Position numbers and translations under genes: made by a program
NCBI GenBank assembly: GCA_022315425.1
Contig: JAIUPT010000042.1
Span: 1,674,001 to 1,738,000 of the forward strand
Length of the DNA stretch: 64,000 bases
DNA from: Pseudevernia furfuracea
Lineage: Eukaryota; Ascomycota; Lecanoromycetes; Lecanorales; Parmeliaceae
Reading direction: 5' to 3'
In this document: piece by piece, positions 45,964 to 57,857 of the stretch
How positions within the stretch are numbered: the stretch's first letter is position 1
Layout of the letters: every line of letters starts with the position of its first letter
The notes under the pieces: generated by a model
The model's database searches: none
The model's input: only the letters and a program-made list of their open reading frames with translations
What the model was told of the DNA's origin: nothing

Positions 45964-48900
45964 TCATCCTCTGGACTCTTTCAGTGCATTCCTCCTCTTC
46001 GCCTCCTCCAAAGCCAATTGTAATCTTGCTTCGTGCGTTGGGTCTGCAGGTTCTGCTTGCGCCGGTGCGCTATCCGCGCGCCCATTCTGAACGCCGAGGA
46101 ACAGCATCAACTTCACGATTTCGTCATTAGTTCTTCTTGAGTCTTCCCTGATAAGCGCCAGGCGGTGCTCCAGATCTCTCATCAGCTTCTGATCTTCCTT
46201 TGCCCTCTCTTCTTTGAGTTTTGCAAGAGTTGCCATGTCAGCCTTTGCAACCTTGGCTTTCGCGACAGAGACTTCGTAATCGGCCGAGTTCAGAAGCATA
46301 TCCGCGACGTGGAATGTCTGCACAATCTGCTCTGACGATAGAGCAAGGAGAGCAGTGATCGCTTTGGCCTTTTCTACCTCTTCGAGCCCCGCTTTTGGCT
46401 CGTTTGAGCCAGGCACAGAAGCAAACGCTCTTCCAGATGCGATCCTGCGCACGGCCTTCATGATTGCCTCCATATAATCTTGGTTTGCGCCTACACCTCG
46501 TAGCGTGTTCTGGTCGAGTACGTCCATGAGATTATTGGCTCTGGCATCACGCTGTAGGCAGTATTCGATTATAGCTTTCTTTTCCGCATCTTCAAACTGC
46601 TTCTCCAGCTGCTTGACCTTGGTTATATTGCTCAGAGTGTACCATGGAGATATTTCTGTCTTCTTTAGACGCCGGTCTCTTTCTAGAACTGCCTCGAAAG
46701 CCTTTTGGTGCCGGATTTCAACTTTTTGGTGCAACGCAAGAAAGGAGCTCATTGTCGGTCCGAGCGGGAGTCCTTCTTCCGAGCCCTCGAACATTTCCTT
46801 GCCGGCCAGCGTATGATCCATCAATTTCGAATATTGCTCGTAGTGAGGAATGAGCTGGTCAAGCTCGTAATGCAAACGTGTCCAAACTAAGTTGAAGACA
46901 TCGAATACGAAAGTCTGGTATTCAGAGCGGTCCTCATCAGCCTTCCTGGCCGCTTCCGAACGTTTGAACTCTATTTCCAATTCTGCAATGTCCCCATAGC
47001 CAATTTCATGGTCGTCGAATAACGAGTCGATCTTCTGTTCAGATTCTACTTGCCTTGCGTGTCGTTGTCTGTCGTTCTCTTCGCGCTGCTTCTTAGCTTT
47101 TGCATCCCAGGCAACAACACTTTGGTGAATGAAACTAAAGTCGTCGGGCACGGCCTCCACGACATTTCTCAAATCTAGAATTCGAGCTGATTCGTGAACA
47201 ACGGCATCGGAATTTGGCAACGCCAACAGTAAAGGATCAAAATCGGCATTCACAAAGCGTCGCAAATCGGTCGGCTCTTCGGCTTCAGGAGCTTTTTGCT
47301 TGTTTGTGGTTGCTGCTTCGATGATACTATCTACCTTGACCTGCGAACTGGAGTTATATTGACTGGTCGGCGCCGTGAGGATACCTGCCGCTCTCGCTGA
47401 CTTGATATCTTCCTCCTTTCCAAAGGTCGATGCACTCTCTAACGACCCCTGCGTAAGCGTCGCATATGGCCTACAGACAGACTTGCGATTCGCTAAGTAA
47501 TTTTTGACCTCTGAGCGACCCTCATTGTACTTCAAAGGCGTGTATGCAGGCTTTTTGAGAGCCCCAGAATCTTCGAGTCCTGCTGCGATCGGTCTGTCGG
47601 GGCTTGGAGAGTCTAGACGTCTTGCGCTTCCTGGCGTCTTTGAGGAAGCAGCGCTGGCCTTCTCAAAAGCTGATCTTGCATCCTGCGATGACTCTGCATC
47701 GGTTCCATGACCCAGCTCTAGCAAGCGAGCTACTACAGGTCTGCCACCAGGGCTGTATTGAATTTCATCCGACTGTGAATCGACCATAACATAGGAGTCA
47801 TCTCCAGACGGCCCATTTGACATTTCACTTTCTTCCTTGGATTGAGAGTCATCTCCCGAGGGCGGAATTTTAATGTCAACACCTCGTCCTTTGCTTGCTG
47901 AGCCATGCTGTATGACCAATGGGGCCAGAGCGTTCCCAGGGAGACCTATCACGCTTTCTCGATGTGCCGGTAAAGCGGGGAGCGCTTTCAGTGAGCGCTC
48001 GAGACCTATCGAATTGGCACGCTCTACGGCTTGCTTCACGAATCCTCCCTTCTCGGGCTTTTGCGTAGTCCCAAGTCTTTGGTGTACCGGTTTCTGCGGG
48101 ATGATGAGCTCGTCATCAGTGCCGTACAAGATGACTCGCAAACGAGACTCGCGACTTGTAAAGACATTAAATATATTCAGCTTGTCTTGGTTGGTTTCTG
48201 CACGTGATTCTTCTCGCAGCATTGCGGCAAATCGATTCAAGGATGCTTTACCCCACGGGTCGAGGTCTGAATATGGATCTTGGACTGTGCTCGTCTCCGA
48301 CGAACTTATGGGATGGGGAAGGGAGGTATTAGTGTTGAGCGGAGGAGGGGCTGCTTGGGTAGGTTCGCCAGTGACGTCGTCCTTTGAAGGCGAGTCACCA
48401 GTTGCATGTGTGTTCGGTGTCTCTGTGTGCTCCTGTAAATCATCCTGCTCGGGCTCTATACTCTCTGCCGCCCCGAGATTCTCTTGCGAGGTAATGCGGG
48501 GCATAGATGGATAAGAGTCTTCTCGCGTTGTCTCCAGGGGAGCTATCAACTGTTTCGCCGGTGAATTTCCTCGTGACACGCTCTCGATCGTCTCTGGAGG
48601 CATTAGTATTATAGGTTCGTGCGACATCAAGTCTCCTGATTCCTGTGAGAGCTCTGATTTGGCCTCTTGCGAATTTTTCCTGCAATCCTCTCGGTTCTCC
48701 AAGTCGAGCTTCTCCTGTACCGTGTGTTGCGAGATCTGTTGACCCATTTCCGAATTGTCTCTTTGGGATGAGCTATGAGGCTTTTCATCTGAAACTGTCT
48801 GCGTCGCCTCTCGTGAAGCCTGGGGCGAACCAAGCGTCCTCGAGTCTATGCGTGTGTCTAACGAGGGATCGACGCCCATGATGCTTGGCTTGTTAGGAAT

Positions 48901-51468
48901 TGACATTGAAAGACCCGACAAAACGACTACATCGGCTGGCGGCAAGGCATTTTGTATTGTGTTCTCGCTTTCTGATGTGTGATTCTCTGTATTTCTGGGC
49001 TTGACCTCTCCATTCGCCAACATGTCATTCCTCGCCGGCTCTTGCTGATCTGACAGAGGCTGCATTTTTCGTCCATGTTTTGTGGCAGCCCAAACAGCGT
49101 TTGACTGGGTTGCTGAAATGTTGGCACTGTGCTGTAACTCTCGCTTATCCGGATTCAGGGAATCTTTGGAGTCTGGTAACCTCGGTAACGAGGGCGCGCC
49201 TTTTAGTATCACGTCTACACCTAACATCCTTTCACGAGGGGTGGATGCTAATGATGCTTCAGGAATATTCGCAGGCTCTTCATCATTGTCATGGAGAACT
49301 CCAGTGGCAGGAGCCACTTCATGGGCTTTTCCCACGGACGGAGCCTCCGACCATGCCCGGATTACGTCGTCCAGATCTGGCCGTTGCTGGCCATGAGTAC
49401 CTGATGATGGTGCAGCGTGACCTGAGGCAGCACAAGGAGTAACAGGGCCATGCACTGATGTTGGCCTTGCGTCGGTCTCGTAGTCACCATCACGTGAAAC
49501 TCTCAGCTCCTGCGCGATATTCACTTGCGATGAGCTCTCACTAAATAGTCTGACCGGACTTGTTTCATGCAAAGATGGGTTCTCTAGCCGCATCAAGTCC
49601 GAGCTAGGTAAGTCTAATTTGATAGGCGGTTTAATGGAGTCGAGAGGTGGATTCACCGGCAGCTCAGTGGATCCCTCGACCACGCTCCTGGAATCACGCG
49701 GTCTGGGTCGACTGTACAGTTCTTCATCGTCGATCTCTTCTGCCTCATAATCCCCAAAATACTCCCAATCTGATGGCCCACCGAAGCCCAAAGCCGAAGC
49801 GCCGTATGTCGCGGATGTTGCCGGCGAAAGACTCGTGGATCGTATAGGGAGATCTTGATGCTCGTGCTGCAGTACCATTGAGGTTATGGTCGAGCTTCTT
49901 TGGCCAACACTATTATCTCCTGGCGTCGCTGTGTGAGAGCCACTCTGGGCCTGGTCGTCCTCAGCGTCTGACGACGAGCGACCAGAGTGCCAATAGAATG
50001 AGTCATCACCCTGTTGCTCAGGTCTACCTTGGTCCTCTCGATTCTCGTTTTCCCGGTACGACGTGTTGGATGTTTGATGGGACCCTGGTGATGAGGCACC
50101 TGCAGTATTGATTGAGATGTCAGTAGTGGAGATAGACTGTCCATCGGGTGGGGACAAGACAGCATGTGGCTGCTCTGGAGACGGGACATAGGCGGCCTGC
50201 GGTTCCCACGGCTTTGAGGTTGGAACCCAACGATCTGCATCGCTGGAGCCCAGAGGCGATATCGATGATTTGTGTAGAAATTCACCTGCTCTATAGCGAT
50301 TGGGATCATTGCTTTGGGTTACGGTTGTTGATTGAGGTACGTTTTGTTGTGGAGGCAGCGATGGCTCGGGCTGGGGTTCTGGTGGTGGTAGGGCAGATTC
50401 AACATCGAAACTGGTGAACTGCGGGACGGGAATCGTCGGCCGCTGCTCATGACTGTGCCATTTGTATAGTTTGTTCCCAGTGTCATGCGAATTCTGAGGA
50501 TCAAATCGAGGGTGCTGGGACATCTGTGGATCTTTCTGCTGCCTATCATCGTAGCTATGCTGTGGATCATGCCACGGGCGCTGCGGCATTATCTTCAAGG
50601 CTTGCGCCATATCCTCGTGTCCCAAGGGGATCTTCTGCGGAGGAGGTGGTGGAAGCCGTTCTGGCTCCGGTGTGGACAGTGTAGAAGTTTGCACGTTCCG
50701 TGGAGGTTGGCGAGGTTCTGGCAGCGGTGGTGCAGAGGCAGGATCGTACGCTATAGGTTGTAGAAAGACAGGCACCTCGATTGTTGTGGATGATAGTCGA
50801 GATGAAGGTGTCTTCGACTCGGGCGAAATTGGCTGGTCTGGTGTTTGATGATGAGGCCTTGGCTAAAAAAGTGGATGTATTAGGCTTAAGCTGAGACGGA
50901 ACGCGGAAATGACACAGGATGGACTCACTGGCAAAGGTGGCTTCGATGCTGGCTCAGAACTCTGGGCGGCTTTCTGATTGTGTTTCACGCCCCAGGTTGA
51001 TGTATCTGGAGGACCACTATCCCAGGTAGGGTTGACATGCGAGTGGTTGGTGACAGGCATAGGGGGGTAACCATGTGAGGTGTGGGGTACGTTGGCGAGT
51101 TGACGTGGAGGTGGAGCTGAGGGCGGATGACCAGGGGAGTGCCATCCTTGCAATGATTCTGCCGAATAAGGGGAATGGTTCATCCACTGGGGTGAGGTAT
51201 AGGCTGGCGGTCCAGGAGATAATCGAGGTGGTAAGGTCGGCGGTATGTCATGACTGTTCAAGCTCCAAGAAGATCCTGTAAATGTCGAGTATATTAGCGT
51301 TCAGTCTTTGGCGGCAGAATACACTGGCATACCATTATGGCTAGGAGAGGATTCGGTCGAATTCCAACCTTGAGCAGGTCCATAGTAGTACTTTGAAAGA
51401 GGTGGAAGCATGGGCCCTGTTCTGGAGGAAGGCGAAGGGGACTGCTGCTGCCCTCGATAATCCGGCAT
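45964..51468 (-). CDS. Very large, mostly disordered protein of unknown function
   Basis: Three exons (51468-51333, 51275-50929, 50862-45964) give about 1,793 residues starting MPDYRGQQQSPSPSSRTGPM. The first 1,250 residues are disordered, rich in Pro, Ser, Gln and Glu, with PPLPEPRQPP and PPPPPQ motifs. The last 430 residues look folded and helical: from RFVNADFDPLLLALPNSD through QSVVAWDAKAKKQREEN, YQTFVFDVFNLVWTRLHYEL and VKQLEKQFEDAEKKAI to a final coiled coil near KLMRDLEHRLALIRE. The frame is open over 4.9 kb and the splice joins keep it. I recognise it only as a filamentous-fungal protein type with no assigned domain. The layout (long disordered arm plus helical end) suggests a scaffold, which is inference. 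Confidence 0.75.
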
Positions 51469-52048
51469 GATGCGCGGTAGACTTTATACGCAAGCACCAA
51501 GACAGCGACTTGAAGCTTTTGCCGCATCCCTCTATGCGCACCTTTCGGCCTTGGGTCATCGCTCCTGCGCAAGCTCCATTTTTGTCTAAAATGGTACTAA
51601 ATAAAGGAAGTGAGTAAAATGCGTCGCATGCCTCGGCGGCAAACGGCAATGTTTGATTGAAGGTAACTCAAGTTGCAGGAATCGTGGGTACACATACCTA
51701 GCTACCTCGGTACGGAGTACTTCAGGTCGTTATAAAAGTCACTTTCTTAGGGCACTGTAAGAAATTAGCCCTACTCGTAGAACGGTGCCACCTACCGAAT
51801 AGAGCACTTATCATTTTGACGCTTCCCAATTGTTGGCATTCAATTCAAACGCTCCCAAGCTGCTTGGCCCCCGTGTATGAGCTCAGGATTCTTGTCTCTT
51901 CTCTCAACCCAATTACCATTAACGCGCGTACAGCCTGTGCCGGAACCTCATTATCGTTCACATATTCCACCAGGTTTATTGAATATCTGTGTTTCGCGAA
52001 TGTCATCAGACTATTTGACCAACAGTCAGGAAGCACGCGATAGCCAAG
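51469..52048. promoter_or_regulatory. Divergent promoter, large unknown and RhoGAP genes
   Basis: A 580-bp spacer between outward-facing genes. It contains TACGGAGTA (51711-51719) within TACCTCGGTACGGAGTAC. No TATA box is evident. Confidence 0.5.
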
Positions 52049-54895
52049 ATGCCAGGCTTTGCGGATTCGTTTTGGTCTGGGGACTACGCAGGAGGGCTGG
52101 GGGTCTTGTTTGGCAAGCTCCAACAGGGCGTTATAGAGAATCAACAGGTTCTGACGATTGCCAAAATGCGAGCTGATGCAGAAGAAATGTACGGTCGAAG
52201 ATTGGGAGATATTGCGCCAACTACAGACAGAATGACCGGCGGATTTGCTAGAGACGATGGAGCAAGCCTACGCAAGGCTTACGAGGGTGTGCGGGGGGAA
52301 ATGGAGGAAGCTTCGAAAAGCCACAAGAAGATCGCGTCCAACATCAGCGAACTGGTTGTGTTACCGTTCAGTCGATGGTGTGAAGCTCATGAAGGCCGTG
52401 TCCAGAACTCTCAGGATGACCTGCAGTCTCGAATGAAATCACACGACAAGCAGGCCGAATATGTGAGGAAACTGAGAAGTGCGTACTTTAACAAATGCCG
52501 CCAGCTTGAGGATTTAGAGGAGGAGAATAAGCTAGCCTTTCAAAGCCCTGAAAAAACGGACACGGCGAGCCCCAAAAGCCAGGCGACACCTACCATTAAA
52601 TTACCTGAATTCCAGGAAACCGAAGAACAGGAACCCTTAGAAATCGGAGATGAGACCTACGACTCTGAACAAGTCAAGAAGATCTTGACCCATATGCTGA
52701 ACACGATCAAATTAGGCGAAGCCAAAGTGCCTATTCTTGGTGTCTATCAGAATGTTTCTATAGGATCCGACATCACCGAATATATACAGAAGCACATGGG
52801 TGCTACCAGTGTCAGTCATGCGGAAAGGGTTGGTCAGGACCTTGTCTCAAATGGGTTCTTGAGATTGATAGGGAATGTTGGGAGCACCTTTGCAAACAGC
52901 TCGAAGATGAACTACCAATGGCGGCCAAAGGTATTCCAAATGACAGGCATTCCAGAGAGAAAAAGGCCTTTAGACCGAGTATCGTCGATAGCTTCTACCA
53001 CAGACGGCATCGAGTCACCCATCGTCGGATCTGTGGGAGAGATGTTGTCAACTTGGAATCCTCTGAACAACGCGCATCCGAACGAGACACCCGCGGAGAG
53101 GCTTCGCAGAGAATCAACTGAAGCCGACGAGCGATACAAAGCCAGCGTCCGTAAACTCGACGGATTGCGCTGTCAGCTGGAAGAGAAGATGGTTGATCAC
53201 TTGAAATTTATGGAACGATGCGAACTAGACAGGCTAAAGGCTATAAAGGCGGTGATCTTGGACTTCTCTGGAGCCATCAGCAACGCTATACCCAGCCTCC
53301 AGAGCACTGTAGACAACATGATGCTCTATCAAGAGACTGTTCAACCTATGGGGGATCTCAGGTATCTACTAGAAAATTATCGTACAGGGGCTTTCGTACC
53401 GCGGGTACAGGTCTATGATAATTATTACAACACCGTCGACGGTATGTTCGAAGTAGTAGCCGTCTAAACGGTGGACGCTGACTCAAACCACAGAGCAGAC
53501 ATTTGGAGTAGACCTGGAAGCCCGGGCAAGAGCTGACAGGAAGCGTGTACCAATAATAGTCACTACAATCCTCACCTTCCTAGACAACCGTACGTACCCC
53601 CTGTGCAACCGGGTTTCCTGCATCTGATAGAGTTTCCTAGACTACCCCGATCTTGAGGGAGATGAGTCCCGTCGTGGCATTTGGCTTGTTGATGTGCCCC
53701 TTGCGGCAACGCACCACCTCCGGCATGCTATAAATACAGGCAAAGCCATTCCACGTGAGGTTTTGGAGAGATATGAGATACCCATCGTTGCAAGCGCATT
53801 GAAGTTATACCTCCTCGAATTGCCCGGTAAGATTGTACAAAAAATCCAATATATCCTAATAGATCCAAATCTCAAAGGCCACTACTAACCTGCATGATAG
53901 ACTCTCTTGTTTCTTCCCAGGTTTACGAAATCATAAAAACCATATATTCAACTCCCGACTCCTCCACTTCCCCCCAAACTCGTGTTTCAGTCCTACAGAA
54001 TACTCTCGGCCAATTACGCCTTGCAAACATCGCCACCCTCGACGCCCTGACCACACACTTCACCCGCCTCATCGAGCTCACTTCAGCAGAGGAACCTTAC
54101 ATCTCATCGCTCGCAAGCAATCTAGCATCCTGCATTCTGCGGCCTCGCACCGAGAACTCCCTGACCATGCACGAAAGACATACTTACCGGCTCATACGTG
54201 ATCTTTTTGCACACAAAGAAGAGATCTTCGGCGAACTGAAACGGGCATCCACTCTTTCGCACACGCCCAGTGGTGGCGCTGCTTCTAATGCTTCTCGCAT
54301 GAGAGCCATCAGTACCGATGAAAGCAATCGCCGCGCTAACATGGAAGCACGTAATCGAGCAATAGCGTCCAAGTCAAGGAACAGCAGTCCAGCGCCCCAT
54401 GCGAATGGACGCAATCATCGGAGAGACCGATCCAGTGATCCGCCAGCGACCAGATTTCCAATCCAGACAAGCTCACCTATGGTTGGTGACGCACGAAGAG
54501 GTGTACGAGCTAGCTTAGAAGTTCCATCGGACGATGGCTCTTCGCCGGTGGTCGAGAGGCAATCTAAGCAAAACAATGTCAGTAACATCATCAATAACAT
54601 TAACAATACCTCCAAGCCCATCCCTGAAGATCCACCTCACGTTCCAGACCCTAGTCATGAGAACATCAGTTCTAGCTATGCCTTGTCGTTAGAAGACACT
54701 AACGGCGGAACGACTTTCGCTGAAAACCGCGAGTCTTTGGGCCGGAGCAGTCGCTTCCCACCTAGGAAACAAGGGACCGTGGGAAGCTTGAATCGATCTG
54801 GTGGGGGAAACAGGAATAGCTTGGAGTCTGAAAGTGGTGCCGGAAACATGGAGAGGCATGGATTTCAATTGAGCGACAAGCCCATGGATGATTGA
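52049..54895 (+). CDS. RGD2: F-BAR / DEP / RhoGAP protein
   Basis: GTPase-activating protein for Rho-family GTPases (yeast Rgd2 acts on Cdc42 and Rho5) linked to a membrane-curving F-BAR domain, acting in polarity and endocytosis. Exons 52049-53441, 53494-53589, 53641-53826 and 53901-54895 give 889 residues. The F-BAR start FADSFWSGDYAGGLGVLF is typical; a DEP-like domain follows (about residues 210-300, with GSDITEYIQKHMG and SNGFLRLIG), splitting the F-BAR in the known manner. The RhoGAP domain (about 467-680) begins FGVDLEARARADRKRVPIIV and has DNHYPDLEGDESRRGIW, THHLRHAINTGK and the helix IVASALKLYLLELPDSL. The last 200 residues are Ser-rich and disordered. The three introns restore frame and motifs. 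Confidence 0.92.
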
Positions 54896-55230
54896 AGGGT
54901 GAATAATGAAAGGAAATGGATGTGTGGGGTTGCCTTTGAGCCGTTGTGTTCCCGAGAGCTCGTCTAACTGTAGCGGAGTTCACTTCTTTGTAACAATACT
55001 TGAACAGTCCACCTGTATATCAAGACGTGGGTTTTTCCGCAGAAATAAGATTGAACGAGAGCGCACGGCGGATGCTAGAGCTAGACTCGAATGAAGGAAG
55101 GCATTATATCAATGTGCAATGCAGACGCTATCACCAGTCCGCCAGCCTACGAGTCGTACCTCAGTGTAAAGTGCGAAATTCCGATATCATGCGTGCTCAC
55201 CACATCTCCGGCCTAACCATAACCGTTCAG
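54896..55230. other. Convergent spacer, RhoGAP and CDC6
   Basis: 335 bp between two converging 3' ends. No gene or repeat is seen. Confidence 0.5.
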
Positions 55231-57202
55231 TCATTCTGATCCCAACAGACTCCTCAGAATGCCTCCACTCACTCCTTCCAGACAATCTTTAACCTCCCCT
55301 TCGTCAACAAGACTTACAACTCTCTTTCCCTCCCCAACATGCTTTCCTGTGCGAGTCGGCGTTCCCTCTTTTCCGCTTAGGCTCCTTCCACAATTTTCCT
55401 CTCTCAACAGCCCTAGTGTCTCCAACCCACCCAGAATGTCCACAAATTCGGTATTTGAGAGCGGGTGCAGCGCGTCCTCTCGCTTACACAACTTGCAGTA
55501 GGTTTCATAAAGCTTTCTCACATTTGGCGCATGGGAAGGTTTTGATGGCGTGGCAAATATCGAACTTGCTACTTTTCTGGAAGCCCTTTGGTGGTAGACA
55601 AGCGCGCAGAGAGCAGCTTTCTGTTGCAGGTTGAGCTTCTGAAGACGCTGGGAAATGCCATTGCTTAGTGCTGTAGCAGAAACACGTGAAACGTGGGCAA
55701 TGGTGGCACGAGGGGCTGTCAGAGGTGTGAGTGTTGCCAGGGAGGCGGTGATGGTGGATGAGGTGCATTTGGGGGATGAGAGGTTGGGGTTTTCGCTTAA
55801 GGGTGTTTTCAAAGGAGAGCTTTGGAGAGCCTCGGCGGCAAGGTCGCTTTGGTGCTTTTGCTTTGTTTCGATCTCGATGAGATCGATGGTTCGGCGAATT
55901 ATATCGAAGGCCTTGCGGAGATCTCCACTTTGAGACGCCGCTTTTTTGGAACAGAGCTGGATTGCCGCCGGGTGGAGAAAAGGAATATAGTCGATTGGCG
56001 TCGTGGGATCCGGTATTGAAAGCGACTTGAGCTTTGTAGTAATGACGGAGGTAATTTGAGGAGCGGTGTACGGAAGGAATGGCAGTAGTTGCGGTTTGAG
56101 ATTCCTTGCCTTCAGACGTGGTAGAAAACGGTCTGTCAAATCAAGCGCGTTCGCAATTCCGATAAGGAGGAGTCGTGACGAGCGATCCAGTGACCATTGG
56201 AATAACAGGTAAAGAATCTCCAAATCCAAGGTCAAGAGATGGTCAATCTCATCCAAGGTCACGATGTAGACATGATCTGAGGATTTTCTTTTTGGAAAGA
56301 GCATTTCCCGCAGACGCCCCATCTCGTCGCAGTCGGCTTCATCGTCATGACCATTCAGTTCTCTGATCAGCATGGTATAAACATCCTTCGAGCATCTCGC
56401 ACTCATACAGTTGATATAAGCTGTCTTGACTTCTTCCGTTGCTCGAATTTGTCGACAGACTTCGCTGACGAGCGCGCTTTTCCCGGTGCCTGGTGGCCCG
56501 CTGACATACATGCATCGGCCGGACTTGAATTTGATACCCTCTTCGATGAAACTGTGCAGCTCGCTCCTCTCCTCTTCACGTCCCACTAAACGACCTGGAT
56601 TTGCGCTCCTTGTGAACAGCTGACGCGCACAATTGTATACGGTTGGTGCATTGCTTGGAGTGGACGGCGTCCGAGGTGTGTACGGGGTCATTGGCTTTCC
56701 AACGAGACCAACTCGATGACGAGGGGTAATGGGTACCCGCTTTGATAGAGCATCTCGGTGCCGTGGTGTTTTGGGTGTTGGAAGCTGTACGACGTTCTCG
56801 TCTTCTACTGACCGCATTAGCTGCGAAGACTTCTCAGACTGGCACTGGACATACGCGGAACCGTGTAGGATTTTCTCCGACCATTGGCCTTCCTTGGAGA
56901 CAGCGCGACTCTTGTTCCGCTCGCAGAGTGCTTGACTGGGAAAGAACTTTTTGGAAGATGCTTGGAGTTGTCCAACTCATCCAAGTCGAATTCATTGCGC
57001 TCTGAATTGTCTCGAACATCGTGCATAAACGTTGGGTCGACATTCTCATCGTTGGTGATGTGGATCTGGGCTCTGCGTTTGACGCGAGAGGAGATGGAGA
57101 AGTCTTGGTAGCGTTAGAAAGACTGGCAATGTGGACGTTATGCTGCTGCATACCTTGAGCAGACTCAATAGGTCTTTCACGCTTTCCTAGTACCGAAGCC
57201 AT
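55231..57202 (-). CDS. CDC6: Replication licensing factor Cdc6/Cdc18
   Basis: AAA+ ATPase that loads the MCM helicase on ORC-bound origins in G1. Proposed exons (minus): 57202-57154, 57103-56862, 56820-55231; about 626 residues. Walker A is GPPGTGKSAL, Walker B TLDEIDHLL, sensor 1 IGIANALDLTDRFLP, and the sensor 2 region SGDLRKAFDIIRR. The N-terminus has several CDK sites and basic clusters (TPKTPRHRDALSKR, ITPRHR, YTPRTPS), expected for a protein degraded after phosphorylation. A winged-helix domain lies near the end (FVDILGGLETLGLL). Intron 1 restores QDFSISSRVKRRAQ. Intron 2 is only 41 nt with a weak GTTCCG donor; its exact ends are uncertain although both flanks are clearly coding. Confidence 0.9.
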
Positions 57203-57857
57203 CGATTCTCGATTTAGGGGTTGCTCTTGCTGCTTTGTGTCACTCGATGTTGCCCTTTGAAGCAGACGATTATTTCGCGAACGCGTCAAAAATGGACCTA
57301 ACCAAATTCGGCTTATCTTAAACGCCAAGACTCTTGCGCCAAGATCTCAAGAACAATAGTTGCGCCTAGGCCCAATATACGAGTAAGTCCATTTCCACAC
57401 ATCCGGGTACAGCTTCCGGACCGGTCAGTGGTCCTGCTGCCTGCAGAGTGCGTCACTCATGAACAGGATCCTCCCTTCGGGGGGCCCCTTCTGTACACAC
57501 TCGTTCCTACGATCTTCCGGTGCGCTGGATTATAAACAGACTAGCCGTGCCGGGGGTAAATAATCAAGGCTGTGCTTGTATGTCGGATCTGACACCCCTC
57601 GTACCCGGAAGCAGTACCCGAATGCGGGGGAACGTATAAAACAAGGGGTGGGCTGCTACTAGCGCTGTTCGGGTCTTTGCGTGCCTGTAATTTATATACC
57701 ACTTACCGGTTCTGCGCGGTACGAAGTTCAAGACCACCGTAGTACGCTAGCGTAAGGTACCTTAGTGCCGACGACCTCCCGTAGGGCTGGCTTGTTTGTT
57801 GATTTTGACCGCGACAAGCTCCATCAATCTTATACCCATAGCTGGGTTGGTAGCATA
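57203..57857. promoter_or_regulatory. Shared divergent promoter of CDC6 and CND2
   Basis: A 655-bp region between outward start codons of two cell-cycle genes. It holds an MCB close to CDC6 and several GC-rich patches near 57,470-57,640. Both genes could be co-regulated from here. Confidence 0.6.
57274..57286. promoter_or_regulatory. MluI cell-cycle box with overlapping SCB-like site
   Basis: TTCGCGAACGCGT contains ACGCGT (57281-57286), the binding site of MBF in yeasts, directly joined to the palindrome TTCGCGAA, which resembles SBF/E2F sites. It lies about 80 bp upstream of the CDC6 start codon. MBF control of cdc18/CDC6 is established in yeasts; its action here is inferred. Confidence 0.65.
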
